This document shows positions 17,334-25,621 of a stretch of DNA of 64,000 nt, piece by piece (the first letter of the stretch is position 1; every line of letters begins with the position of its first letter). Source of the DNA: Pseudomonas sp. dw_612 (GTDB lineage: Bacteria; Pseudomonadota; Gammaproteobacteria; Pseudomonadales; Pseudomonadaceae); NCBI RefSeq assembly GCF_018449725.1, contig NZ_JAAVVC010000017.1, positions 62,001 through 126,000 on the forward strand. Reading direction: 5' to 3'. The position numbers were made by a program, and so were the translations under genes. The notes beneath the pieces are model-generated. The model was not told where the DNA came from. It searched no databases and saw only the letters and a program-made list of their open reading frames with translations.

Positions 17334-17555
17334 TTACAACTCTTTAACAGTGCGAACCTGATCCTTGTTGACGCGGGTGTGCTTGCCGTCTAGCTGTTCG
17401 AACTCGTAGAAACCCGACTCTTCATCGTATTTAGGCTGGTCGACGGCCTGGATTTCACGACCGTCATTCAAGGTGATCACTGTTGGCGACGAGCAACCGG
17501 CGAGGGTGGCCAGGCCCAGTGCGAGCATGAAAGTGGCGAGGGTCCGTTGAGTCAT
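17334..17555 (-). CDS. YgdI/YgdR-family lipoprotein
   Basis: 73 residues. A signal peptide ends in the lipobox LAGC (Cys near residue 22), followed by a small SH3-like domain with SPTVITLNDGREIQAVDQPKYDEESG. This is the signature of the YgdI/YgdR (DUF903) lipoproteins. They are anchored to the outer or inner membrane; function unknown. The ATG at 17555 gives a normal lipoprotein leader. Confidence 0.88.
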   Translation of the reverse strand: MTQRTLATFMLALGLATLAGCSSPTVITLNDGREIQAVDQPKYDEESGFYEFEQLDGKHTRVNKDQVRTVKEL

Positions 17556-17632
17556 GAGTGTGTCTCCGAATATGAATTCTTTTGGTTACTAAACGTGTAG
17601 ACGTATGCGGCTGGCGCAAGTTCCTTCTCGTG

Positions 17633-18235
17633 TCAGTCTGACACACACTTATGTGCACTTAACAGTTCGGGTGTGTTCAGGTTGGCCAGCCGAGGGTCAT
17701 TGTCCGGGCATTGCAGGGCAGTTGCGCCCAATTGCCGCATGATTCGGCCGGGACTGCGTTCGCCTTCGTTCCAGGCGTTTTCGAACGCAAGGGAAAGGGC
17801 AACGGGAATAATGCACAGCAAGGGCTCCCAATGATCGCCGTGGCGCAGCATCAGGGGCTTGTCCGGATGCTGTGCGGCGGTTTCGCGCATGCCTTGCAGC
17901 AGCGCGGCATCGATACGCGGCACATCACAGGGCAACACCAGCAAATGCGAATGGCGGGCGGCTTTCAGACCCGCACGGATACCGGCCAGCGGCCCGGGAA
18001 AACCGGCGTGATCGTCCACCACCAGTTGGTCGGCGTAGGGCGCGTAGGTTTCCTGGTTTCTATTACAGGAGATGATCAGGTCATCGCTCAGCGCGCGGGT
18101 CTTGCGGTGCAGATGCGCAATCAGCGGTTCGCCGTGCCATTCGATCAGCCCTTTGTCCTGACCACCCATGCGCTGGCCACGGCCACCCGCCAGGAGCAGA
18201 ATTGAACAGGTCGGCAACGGGGTATTTGACGTCAT
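17633..18235 (-). CDS. mobA: Molybdenum cofactor guanylyltransferase MobA
   Basis: 200 residues. The nucleotide-binding LLAGGRGQRMGGQDKGLIEW motif is at the N-terminus, followed by LPCDVPRI with the metal-binding aspartate. MobA joins GMP from GTP to molybdopterin to make the bis-MGD cofactor. ATG 18235 has GGAGAG 8 bases upstream; an upstream start at 18259 would add eight unlikely residues. It is divergent from moaB-moeA by about 80 bp, so the two units probably share a control region. Confidence 0.93.
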   Translation of the reverse strand: MTSNTPLPTCSILLLAGGRGQRMGGQDKGLIEWHGEPLIAHLHRKTRALSDDLIISCNRNQETYAPYADQLVVDDHAGFPGPLAGIRAGLKAARHSHLLVLPCDVPRIDAALLQGMRETAAQHPDKPLMLRHGDHWEPLLCIIPVALSLAFENAWNEGERSPGRIMRQLGATALQCPDNDPRLANLNTPELLSAHKCVSD

Positions 18236-18316
18236 GGCAGCTCTCCATGGGGGCGGCAAAAAATTGAGGCGCTGTGATATAACACCGGGCTGTTTTCCCT
18301 ACAACTGGACGAGCCT

Positions 18317-18856
18317 ATGAAAGCCAAGGCTGATGTACCTTTCGCACCGCTCAACATCGCGGTACTGACGGTCAGCGATACCCGCACCCTGGAAACCGAC
18401 ACCTCCGGCCAGGTCTTTGTCGACCGCCTGAGCGCTGCCGGTCACAACCTCGCGGCACGGGTGCTGCTTAAAGATGACCTGTACAAAATTCGTGCGCAAG
18501 TCGCCAACTGGATTGCCGACGATGTAGTGCAAGTGGTGCTGATCACCGGCGGCACCGGGTTCACCTGCCGCGACAGTACACCGGAAGCGGTGAGTTGCCT
18601 GCTGGATAAGCAGGTCGATGGTTTTGGTGAGTTGTTCCGGCAGATTTCCGTGGCGGACATTGGCACCTCGACCGTGCAGTCCCGGGCATTGGCTGGTTTG
18701 GCCAACGGCACGCTGGTTTGCTGCTTGCCGGGTTCGACCAACGCCGTGCGTACCGGCTGGGATGGCATTCTTGCCGAGCAACTGGATTCGCGGCACCGCC
18801 CGTGCAATTTCGTCCCTCACCTGAAACAGGCGGCACCCTGTGAATCCCGTGGGTAA
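18317..18856 (+). CDS. moaB: Molybdenum cofactor biosynthesis protein MoaB
   Basis: 179 residues, the MogA/MoaB fold. TVSDTRTLETDTSG is at the start, then ITGGTGFTCRDSTPEAV, and LPGSTNAVRTGWDGIL near the end. MoaB/MogA adenylates molybdopterin before metal insertion. The last 17 bp overlap the start of moeA, so the two are translated from one message. Confidence 0.93.
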   Translation: MKAKADVPFAPLNIAVLTVSDTRTLETDTSGQVFVDRLSAAGHNLAARVLLKDDLYKIRAQVANWIADDVVQVVLITGGTGFTCRDSTPEAVSCLLDKQVDGFGELFRQISVADIGTSTVQSRALAGLANGTLVCCLPGSTNAVRTGWDGILAEQLDSRHRPCNFVPHLKQAAPCESRG

Positions 18857-20066
18857 GCCGGGCAAGACCGGCAGCTTGATGCCGGTCGAGGTGGCGCTGG
18901 CACGTTTGCTGGAAATGGCTGAAGCGGCACCGATTCGTGAAACCGAGCGCTTGCCGTTGGCCCAGGTTCAAGGCCGAGTGTTGGCGGAGGATCTGATCTC
19001 GACGCTGGATTTACCGCCCTGGCCCAACAGCGCCATGGACGGTTATGCCTTGCGCGTTGCCGACTGGAGCGGTGAACCGTTGGTGGTCAGCCAGAAGATT
19101 TTCGCTGGCCAGGCCCCGCAACCGTTGCAGCCGGGGACCTGCGCACGAATCTTTACCGGTGCGCCGGTGCCTGCTGGTGCCGACTGTGTCGAGATGCAGG
19201 AGAACGCTGAGGTCCAGGCGGATGAGCGTGTGGTTTTCACTGAAGCCATGACGCCCGGCCAGAACATTCGTCCCCAGGGCCAGGAAACCACTGTGGGTGA
19301 GTTGGTCTTGTCGGCCGGCACGCGCCTTGGCCCCATCGAGCAAGGGTTGGCGGCATCTCTGGGATGCGCGGAACTGGCGGTGGTGCGCAAGGTGCGTGTG
19401 GCGGTGCTGTCCACCGGTGATGAATTGATCGAACCCGGTCAGGCGTTGGGTCCGGGACAGATCTACAACAGCAATCGCGTGTTGCTTTGCAGCTGGTTGC
19501 AGCGTTTGGGCTGCGAGGTAATTGATGCTGGGATCCTGGTGGATGATCTGGCGGTGACCCGCGCTCGCTTGGGCGAACTGACCAATGTCGACCTGATTCT
19601 GTCCACTGGCGGTGTGTCAGTGGGTGAAGCCGACTTCCTGGGCATTGCCTTGCGCGAAGAGGGCGAGCTGACACTGTGGAAACTCGCCATCAAACCCGGC
19701 AAGCCGCTGACGTTCGGGCATTTCCGTGGCGTGCCGGTGATTGGCCTGCCGGGTAACCCGGCGTCAACCCTGGTGACCTTTGCCTTGCTGGCTCGGCCTT
19801 ATCTCCTGCGCCGTCAAGGTGTCCAGGACGTCGAACCGCTGCAGTTTCCGGTGCCAGCAGGGTTTGTCTGGCCCAAGGCCGGCAATCGACGGGAGTACCT
19901 GCGCGGGCGCCTTGAAAAGGGTCGGGCAACCCTCTACAGGAATCAGAGTTCTGGCGTACTGCGCAGCGCCGCCTGGGCTGAAGGCTTGGTGGAAGTGCTT
20001 GAAGACCGCACGTTGATCGAGGGTGACTTCGTCAATTTCATCCCTCTGAGTGAAGTCTTGGGCTGA
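18840..20066 (+). CDS. moeA: Molybdopterin molybdotransferase MoeA
   Basis: 408 residues, full length. Family motifs include PPWPNSAMDGYALR, IFTGAPVPAGAD, LSTGDEL and STGGVSVGEADFL, then KPGKPLTFG and GLPGNPASTLVTF. MoeA inserts molybdate into adenylated molybdopterin. GTG at 18840 lies inside the end of moaB, giving a translational overlap. It completes the Mo-cofactor trio with the divergent mobA. Confidence 0.94.
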   Translation: MNPVGKPGKTGSLMPVEVALARLLEMAEAAPIRETERLPLAQVQGRVLAEDLISTLDLPPWPNSAMDGYALRVADWSGEPLVVSQKIFAGQAPQPLQPGTCARIFTGAPVPAGADCVEMQENAEVQADERVVFTEAMTPGQNIRPQGQETTVGELVLSAGTRLGPIEQGLAASLGCAELAVVRKVRVAVLSTGDELIEPGQALGPGQIYNSNRVLLCSWLQRLGCEVIDAGILVDDLAVTRARLGELTNVDLILSTGGVSVGEADFLGIALREEGELTLWKLAIKPGKPLTFGHFRGVPVIGLPGNPASTLVTFALLARPYLLRRQGVQDVEPLQFPVPAGFVWPKAGNRREYLRGRLEKGRATLYRNQSSGVLRSAAWAEGLVEVLEDRTLIEGDFVNFIPLSEVLG

Positions 20067-20122
20067 TTCACGCCGACGTAAGCCCGGTTGATCGAGTCGG
20101 GCCTTGCGTCCAGCCATGTCGC

Positions 20123-20389
20123 TTAGTGAGCCAGGAGTGTCACGACCTGATCGAACCGGCTGTTGGCGACCCATCCCAGGAGGCCAAGAATCACGGCGGC
20201 GGCACCGGCCAAGTAGGCCAGTCGGTGTTTGATGGATTTGACGTCACCCCGCACTTCATCCATGTCTCTGCGGATGTATTTGAGGTGTGTCTCCAGCTCA
20301 ACGACGCGAGGTTCCATATCAACTTCTCCGGTGGGTTTTGCGCTGTTTTTGAATTCAGCCTGGTGAGCCCTTAATGCGTTTCCATTCAT
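20123..20389 (-). CDS. Small tail-anchored coiled-coil membrane protein
   Basis: 88 residues from ATG 20389, which has AAGGA about 10 bases upstream; ATG 20317 (64 residues) is an alternative. A heptad-rich helix (ELETHLKYIRRDMDEVRGDVKSI) is followed by one membrane span near residues 57-77. The arrangement resembles short XhlA-like or DUF1640-like proteins, but I cannot assign a family. It is isolated between moeA, with which it converges, and the divergent lipid kinase gene. Confidence 0.6.
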   Translation of the reverse strand: MNGNALRAHQAEFKNSAKPTGEVDMEPRVVELETHLKYIRRDMDEVRGDVKSIKHRLAYLAGAAAVILGLLGWVANSRFDQVVTLLAH

Positions 20390-20623
20390 TGCATGCACAT
20401 CCTTGTGTGTGGGTAGATTGAGGGTTGAAGACAACCGGCCCCAACGGTGTACCAATCACCCGGCTCGGTCAATTGAGCCGATTCCTCACGTTTTGTAAGA
20501 AAAAATACCGCTCTGTAGGACGCAAGGCGTCGCGACCTGAATTAATTCAGGTTCCGCTGACTTTTTTGGGTGTCTGTGAGGTCAACATCTCCCATATGGA
20601 TTCCAATCATGGGAGTGACAACA

Positions 20624-21541
20624 ATGAGTGAGCGCAAGGCGCTGTTGATTCTGCATGGCAAGCAGGCACTCAACGAGGAAGTCCGCGCGGCCGTTGAAGG
20701 CAAGCGCAAGCAAGGATGGGAGCTGGCCGTTCGGCTGACCTGGGAGGCCGGCGATGCCCGGCGTCTGGTGGATGAAGCGCTGGCCGCCGGTTACCGGCAG
20801 GTGATTGCCGGTGGCGGTGACGGCACCTTGCGCGATATCGCCGAAGCCATGGCGGCCCATACGAACGAGGCCAGCCTGGTGCTGTTGCCGTTGGGCACCG
20901 CCAACGATTTTGCGCGCGCCGCCGGTATTCCTTTGGAACCCGCTCAGGCGCTGGAGCTTCTGGACAGCTCCCCGAGCGCCATCGATTTGGGAACGGTCGG
21001 TGGCCAGGTTTTCCTGAACATGGCCACTGGCGGTTTTGGCAGTAACGTCACGGCCAATACGTCGGAGGACCTGAAAAAGATCCTGGGCGGCGCGGCGTAT
21101 CTGTTCACGGGACTGTCGCGCTTCAGTGAATTGCATGCCGCCTATGGCGAATTGCAGGGGCCGGACTTTCACTGGCGTGGCGAGTTGCTGGCATTGGGCA
21201 TCGGCAATGGCCGACAGGCCGGGGGCGGCAGGGTGTTGTGCCCGGAGGCGCTGGTCGACGACGGATTGCTGGACATCAGCATTCTGCCGGCACCGCAGGA
21301 GGTGGTCGGGACATTGAAGAATTTGCTGACCGATGGCTTCGGCATCGACAACATGTTTGTGCGGGCCCGTTTACCGTGGGTCGAGATCAAGGTGTCGGAA
21401 GGCCTGCATATCAACCTCGATGGTGAACCCCTGGAGGGCGACGACCTGCGTTTCGAGGCACGTCCGGCGGCGTTGCGCGTGCACTTGCCGCCGAACTCGC
21501 CGCTGCTGGGCGCGTCGCCAGCCGTCAATCGTCCAGGCTGA
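20624..21541 (+). CDS. yegS: Lipid kinase YegS-like (diacylglycerol kinase catalytic fold)
   Basis: 305 residues. It shows the DAGK-cat motif GGGDGTLRDIAEA and a following LPLGTANDFARAAGIP, which bind ATP and magnesium in YegS, a phosphatidylglycerol kinase. The ATG at 20624 is preceded by GGGAG at 8 bases. The gene converges with the NarL-type regulator and overlaps its 3' end by 17 bp. Confidence 0.92.
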   Translation: MSERKALLILHGKQALNEEVRAAVEGKRKQGWELAVRLTWEAGDARRLVDEALAAGYRQVIAGGGDGTLRDIAEAMAAHTNEASLVLLPLGTANDFARAAGIPLEPAQALELLDSSPSAIDLGTVGGQVFLNMATGGFGSNVTANTSEDLKKILGGAAYLFTGLSRFSELHAAYGELQGPDFHWRGELLALGIGNGRQAGGGRVLCPEALVDDGLLDISILPAPQEVVGTLKNLLTDGFGIDNMFVRARLPWVEIKVSEGLHINLDGEPLEGDDLRFEARPAALRVHLPPNSPLLGASPAVNRPG

Positions 21542-22184
21542 TGATTTGCTCACGCACGGCGAACAGCACCAGGCCCGCCACGTCGTAGATCTGCAAGCGT
21601 TTCATGATCTGCGAACGGTGGGTTTCGACGGTCTTGATGCTCAGGCCCAGGCCGTTGGCGATTTCCCGGGTGGATTTGCCGCGAACGATCAGCCGCAGGA
21701 TTTCCAGTTGGCGAGCGGTCAGGTTGTGGGTGTCGGGGATGGGCGCCTGGTTTTTCTGGGTGCGGGTCAGCGCCTGGTTGATCACGGTGTGGGCGATGGC
21801 CGGGCTCAAGTAGCGCTCATTATTGCGCAAGGCGTCCAGGGCATGTTCGAGTTCGGTGGCCGTGGTGTCCTTGAGCAGGTAGCCATGGGCTCCGGATTCC
21901 AGGGCCTGCATGATCAATGTCGGGTCGGTGTGCATCGACAGGATCAGCACCTTGCTCTGCGGGCGAACCTTTTTGAGTCGCTGCAAGGCCTCGAGGCCGC
22001 CGGTCTCCTTCATGGAGATATCCAGCAGAACGATGTCCGGGGACAGTTGCTCGACCATTTCCAGCAGTTGCGAGCCGTCATTGGCCTCGCCTACGACTGC
22101 GTAGCCGGGAATATCCAGCACCAGAGCGCGCACGCCTGCCCGGATAAGCGAGTGGTCATCCACTAGAAGTAAGTTACAAGTCAA
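21525..22184 (-). CDS. NarL/LuxR-family response regulator
   Basis: 219 residues. The receiver starts at NLLLVDDHSLIRAGV with acceptor Asp in DIVLLDISM. A LuxR helix-turn-helix (LTARQLEILRLIVRGKSTREIANGLGLS) fills the C-terminus. The start is TTG at 22184, overlapping the stop of the kinase gene by 4 bp; no ATG precedes the receiver in frame. The overlap and the matching kinase class make the two a cognate system. The signal and target genes are unknown. Confidence 0.88.
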   Translation of the reverse strand: MTCNLLLVDDHSLIRAGVRALVLDIPGYAVVGEANDGSQLLEMVEQLSPDIVLLDISMKETGGLEALQRLKKVRPQSKVLILSMHTDPTLIMQALESGAHGYLLKDTTATELEHALDALRNNERYLSPAIAHTVINQALTRTQKNQAPIPDTHNLTARQLEILRLIVRGKSTREIANGLGLSIKTVETHRSQIMKRLQIYDVAGLVLFAVREQIISLDD

Positions 22185-23074
22185 CGCATAACCTTATTCG
22201 TACTGGCCCGCTCGAGCGCACGGGGCGCCCAGGGGAAAAGTGCTTCGATTTGAGTGCCTTTGCCCGGTTCACTGGTCACGGTCAAGGTCCCGCCCAATTG
22301 ATCGATCCGTTCCGACATCCCGGCCATTCCGCGTTGCCCCTCACGCCCCGGGTTTACCGCGGGCGCAAAGCCCAGGCCATCGTCGCTGATCAGCAGTGTC
22401 AGGCCTTGAGGCAAACGTTGTACACGCACCAGCAAATTCCCGGCCTCGGCATGGCGCAATATATTGGTCACCGCTTCCTGGGTGATCCGGAAGGCGGCCA
22501 CGGCCATTTCCTCCGGAATACCGGTCAGGCGCTGATGGCATTCCAGGCTCCAGTGCACCGAGGTATTGGCCAGGGTCTTGAGCAAATGTGCCCGCAGGCT
22601 GGCTTCCAGGCCAAGACTGGTCAGTTGCCTCGGGTTGAGGATGGCCGAGACGTCGCGCACCTTGGTCAAGGTTTCTTCCAGGGTGTCGCACAGCACCGAG
22701 CACTGGCCTTGCAGGTCTTCGGGCAGTCGGCGCTTGAGCCATTCACTTTGAAGTTTTGCTGCGGTCAGCAACTGGCCGATATCGTCGTGCAACTCGCGAC
22801 TGAGCCGATGGCGTTCGTTTTCCTGTACTTCCAGAAGCCGGTCGGCCAACTCTTGAGGCTGAAACTTGATCGACTTGCGTGACAGGCGATGCCCGACCCA
22901 GACACAGGCCAGTGCGGCCAGGTTGAGCAGCAGCAGACTCGCCGGCAGGCGCGTGGACAGACCATAAACCAGCAAGCTGCCGAGCGCCGAGCAGGTACAC
23001 AGCAGCAGCGTGAACCGACGCGCGTTTTCTCGGGAAGGGGGCCACGTGGTAATTGACTTGAGGCTGGCGTACAT
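22181..23074 (-). CDS. NarX/DegS-type sensor histidine kinase
   Basis: 297 residues. Two hydrophobic segments near the N-terminus (about 22-38 and 45-63) leave almost no periplasmic domain. HisKA_3 follows, with NERHRLSRELHDDIGQLL (phospho-His in ELHDD), and then a HATPase (ITQEAVTNILRHAEA; DDGLGFA; GQRGMAGMSERI). The lack of a sensor domain suggests detection through the membrane segments or a partner. ATG 23074 is chosen over TTG 23089. It is followed with overlap by its response regulator. Confidence 0.88.
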   Translation of the reverse strand: MYASLKSITTWPPSRENARRFTLLLCTCSALGSLLVYGLSTRLPASLLLLNLAALACVWVGHRLSRKSIKFQPQELADRLLEVQENERHRLSRELHDDIGQLLTAAKLQSEWLKRRLPEDLQGQCSVLCDTLEETLTKVRDVSAILNPRQLTSLGLEASLRAHLLKTLANTSVHWSLECHQRLTGIPEEMAVAAFRITQEAVTNILRHAEAGNLLVRVQRLPQGLTLLISDDGLGFAPAVNPGREGQRGMAGMSERIDQLGGTLTVTSEPGKGTQIEALFPWAPRALERASTNKVMR

Positions 23075-23089
23075 AGCAGATGGAGCCAA

Positions 23090-23591
23090 TGGATGTTCGC
23101 TGCGGGCAGACCTGCCATGGTGGCTGACGGGTCTCTGTCTGAAAAACTATTGTGTAAATCACCGGCTTCAACAGGGCAAACCAGAGGGCGACATCCCGCC
23201 TTGAAGTTTAGCGGGCTGCTCTCATCTGGAATCACGGTGCCATTAATTGAAGCCAACTAATGGGCGGCATAATACCACCTAAGATACCGTTGGTCGCGTT
23301 TGCTATATATGTCCGGACAGTCAGGAATTCAGACATTCTGGACGTTGGTTCCATAATGGAAAAAGTGTGGTTATTGTCATGCGAGGATATTGAGCGTAAT
23401 TGGCGCTCTATTTTTGTCGTCAGGTATAACCTGAGAGCAAGACCGATAGTCCTGATTTGACAGAAATAATTATTTTATTTAGAACGGTCGTTGACAGGTA
23501 TGAAATATTCAAATGCGACATGCATATTCAAGTAACTGAGACGGGCCAGGAAAACAAGCAAATCAGACGGCACCTAAGTTGCCCGTCCAAA
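23090..23591. other. AT-rich 0.5-kb intergenic region without a convincing gene
   Basis: From about 23230 to 23580 the sequence is markedly AT-richer than anything within 15 kb to the left. Two short plus-strand frames (23260-23460 and 23457-23771) are open, but neither has a ribosome site or recognisable peptide, and the second runs antisense through the Hpt-like gene. The region could be a regulatory or decayed segment; I see no inverted-repeat ends or integrase. Confidence 0.45.
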
Positions 23592-24065
23592 TTAAGCTTG
23601 CCGTTCCGAGAAGGTCACGAGGGTAAGCGGTTTGGAGTGCACGGCCGGCTGAAAGCGGCTTTGTCCGACCTGAAAGGCAAGGGCTTCGATCAGCGATATC
23701 TGCTCGCTGTCATCAAGGCCCAACTGGCCGGTTTTCGGATCAATAAGTTCGAGTTGCCAGGCGAGCAGTGAAAAGCAATCTTTCAGCGCACCCAAGGCTT
23801 GCTCGTGCAAGGCCATGTGATGATGTTGGGCGTGGTTCAGCAAACCATGAATATGCAGCGAAAACTCCGAAATCGTTTCCAGCGCCAAGGCATCCGCCTT
23901 GTTGGCCAGTTTGAGCAGAGTGCTGAGCATGCAGTCGATGGCGTCCGAATCATTGCTGATCAGTTGCAAATGGCTGAGGCACTCCTCGGATTTGGCCAGG
24001 AGTGCTTCAGCCTCGACAAGAAACTCCGGAAGCCCTTGAGTTCCCTCTTTATGTTCGTTCGGCAT
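23592..24065 (-). CDS. Degenerate Hpt-like helical protein
   Basis: 157 residues, all-helical. It starts PEFLVEAEALLAKSEECLSHLQ, which is how CheA-type Hpt domains begin. The phospho-acceptor block (HTLKGS in CheA) is replaced by a helix reading LLKLANKADALAL, so the canonical histidine is absent. Later histidines (IHGLLNHAQHHH) are not in the Hpt position. ATG 24065 has GGAGATA 6 bases upstream. It lies divergent to cheV, so a scaffolding or phosphate-independent chemotaxis role is possible but unproven. Its lower GC matches the preceding AT-rich region. Confidence 0.6.
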   Translation of the reverse strand: MPNEHKEGTQGLPEFLVEAEALLAKSEECLSHLQLISNDSDAIDCMLSTLLKLANKADALALETISEFSLHIHGLLNHAQHHHMALHEQALGALKDCFSLLAWQLELIDPKTGQLGLDDSEQISLIEALAFQVGQSRFQPAVHSKPLTLVTFSERQA

Positions 24066-24438
24066 GCTTATCTCCACAACGTCATGTCAGATGAGGGAAT
24101 GTCGTGTGTGCCGATGATCACGAGATTTTGCGCGAGCGCACCCCGGCGAGCTATTGCGCACGCTGGAGAACTCGAGAGGGTGGAGGGCCACTGACCTGCG
24201 ATCGCACACAAAAGCCTGACTCCGTTCATGCAATGAGAATGGCGTCACATTAATGGCTATTGGATATTGCGAATATCAGGTTGGGCCTGATTGTTACTAG
24301 GGGAATCCCTTACGCAGGGGAACCTAACGTGCAAACCGAGGTCGCGCGGCGGGGAATGAAGCGTGATGAAAATCACGAGGCCAGTAAAGCATGATGTTAA
24401 TGTGACATCAATGGCTGAACATGGCATTTTGTCTGGGG
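24066..24438. other. Divergent intergenic region before cheV
   Basis: About 370 bp with no credible gene. It includes the short inverted repeat GATGT-N7-ACATC at about 24391-24407, 35 bp before the FliA-type promoter; its meaning is unknown. Confidence 0.4.
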
Positions 24439-24439
24439 G

Positions 24440-24466
24440 TCAAGGTCCGGCAATAACAGCCGATAA
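24440..24466 (+). promoter_or_regulatory. FliA (sigma-28) promoter of cheV
   Basis: TCAAG at 24440-24444 and GCCGATAA at 24459-24466, with 14 bases between, match the Pseudomonas FliA consensus (TCAAG-N14-GCCGATA). The promoter ends 43 bp before the cheV start, placing cheV in the flagellar late-gene regulon. Confidence 0.8.
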
Positions 24467-24508
24467 CCCTCTTTAGTGAATTCATCAGAACAAGCCCAGG
24501 AGTCATTA

Positions 24509-25444
24509 ATGGCCGGCATTCTCGACACGGTAGACCAACGCACGCAACTGGTGGGTGAGAATCGCCTGGAAATTCTCATGTTCCGGCTGGCCGGGCGGCA
24601 ATTGTTCGCGATCAACGTCTTCAAAGTTCAAGAAGTGCTGCAACTGCCGAAACTGACCCTGATGCCCCAGCGCCATCCGTTTGTCTGCGGCGTGGTCAAC
24701 CTGCGCGGCCAGACGCTGCCGGTCATCGACCTGTCCCAGGCCATCGGCATGCGTCCCCTGGTACCAAGCCCCACCAGCACGATTATCGTCACCGAGTACA
24801 ACCGTTCGGTGCAGGCGTTCCTGGTCGGCGGCGTGGACCGCATCGTCAACATGAACTGGGAAGCCATCCTGCCGCCGCCGACCAGTGCCGGTCGCCAGCA
24901 TTACCTGACGGCCATCAGCAAGGTCGACGACCAGTTGGTGGAAATCATCGACGTGGAAAAAGTCCTCGCCGAAATCGTCCCGTACAACGCCAAGGTGTCC
25001 AAGGACAAACTCGATGATCCGGTGCTGGAGCGGGCCCGTGGCCGTGAAGTGCTGCTGGTGGACGACTCCAATGTGGCGCTCTCGCAACTGCGCGACACCC
25101 TCGGCCAGTTGGGCGTGAAGATGCACATCGCCAGCGACGGCCTGAAGGCGCTGAACATGCTCAAAGGCTGGGCCGATACCGGTGTGTCCATGACCGACAA
25201 ACTGCTGATGATCTTCACCGACGCGGAAATGCCGGAAATGGACGGCTATCGCCTGACCACCGAAATTCGCAACGACCCGCGCCTGCGTGGCCTCTACGTG
25301 GTCCTGCACACCTCGTTGTCCGGCAGCTTCAACGACTCGATGGTGAAGAAGGTCGGCTGCGACAACTTCCTCTCCAAGTTCCAGCCGGACAAGCTGGTTG
25401 ACGTGGTGCGCCAGCGCCTGATGCTTGACGAAGTGCCTGCCTGA
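24509..25444 (+). CDS. cheV: Chemotaxis coupling protein CheV
   Basis: 311 residues. A CheW-like domain (RLEILMFRLAGRQLFAINVFKVQEV, about 15-165) is joined to a receiver (VLLVDDSNVAL, FTDAEMPEMDGYRL, about 180-305). CheV couples chemoreceptors to CheA and its receiver tunes adaptation. ATG 24509 is preceded by AGGAG at 7 bases. A FliA-type promoter lies directly upstream and a REP pair follows the stop. It is an orphan here: no cheA, cheY or receptor gene is adjacent. Confidence 0.95.
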   Translation: MAGILDTVDQRTQLVGENRLEILMFRLAGRQLFAINVFKVQEVLQLPKLTLMPQRHPFVCGVVNLRGQTLPVIDLSQAIGMRPLVPSPTSTIIVTEYNRSVQAFLVGGVDRIVNMNWEAILPPPTSAGRQHYLTAISKVDDQLVEIIDVEKVLAEIVPYNAKVSKDKLDDPVLERARGREVLLVDDSNVALSQLRDTLGQLGVKMHIASDGLKALNMLKGWADTGVSMTDKLLMIFTDAEMPEMDGYRLTTEIRNDPRLRGLYVVLHTSLSGSFNDSMVKKVGCDNFLSKFQPDKLVDVVRQRLMLDEVPA

Positions 25445-25457
25445 TCACGATGTAATC

Positions 25458-25551
25458 CCTGTGGGAGCGGGCTTGCTCGCGAAGGCGGTGTGTCATTCAA
25501 CACCAATGTTGACTGATCGGGCCCCTTCGCGAGCAAGCCCGCTCCCACAGG
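25458..25551. repeat. REP pair, GGGC variant
   Basis: Inverted copies of CTGTGGGAGCGGGC...CTCGCGAAG about 40 bp apart, between cheV and the MOSC gene. Confidence 0.9.
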
Positions 25552-25621
25552 TTTTTTTTGCCTTTGATTCGGCGATCAAGCTCGTATAGGGTGGCCTTTT
25601 TTGCCCACCAGGGAGCTGGCC

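Noticed and set aside
20455..20623. Short plus-strand frame (20425-20631) before the lipid kinase
   Set aside because: No ribosome site or recognisable peptide; it overlaps the promoter and ribosome site of the kinase gene.
13650..21541. Frameshift or annotation error suspected from overlapping convergent stops (13650/13653 and 21525/21541)
   Set aside because: Both proteins in each pair reach their normal family ends; short tail-to-tail overlaps are common in compact genomes.
23260..23771. Two small plus-strand frames in the AT-rich region
   Set aside because: Neither has a ribosome site, codon bias or similarity, and the second runs antisense through the better supported Hpt-like gene.
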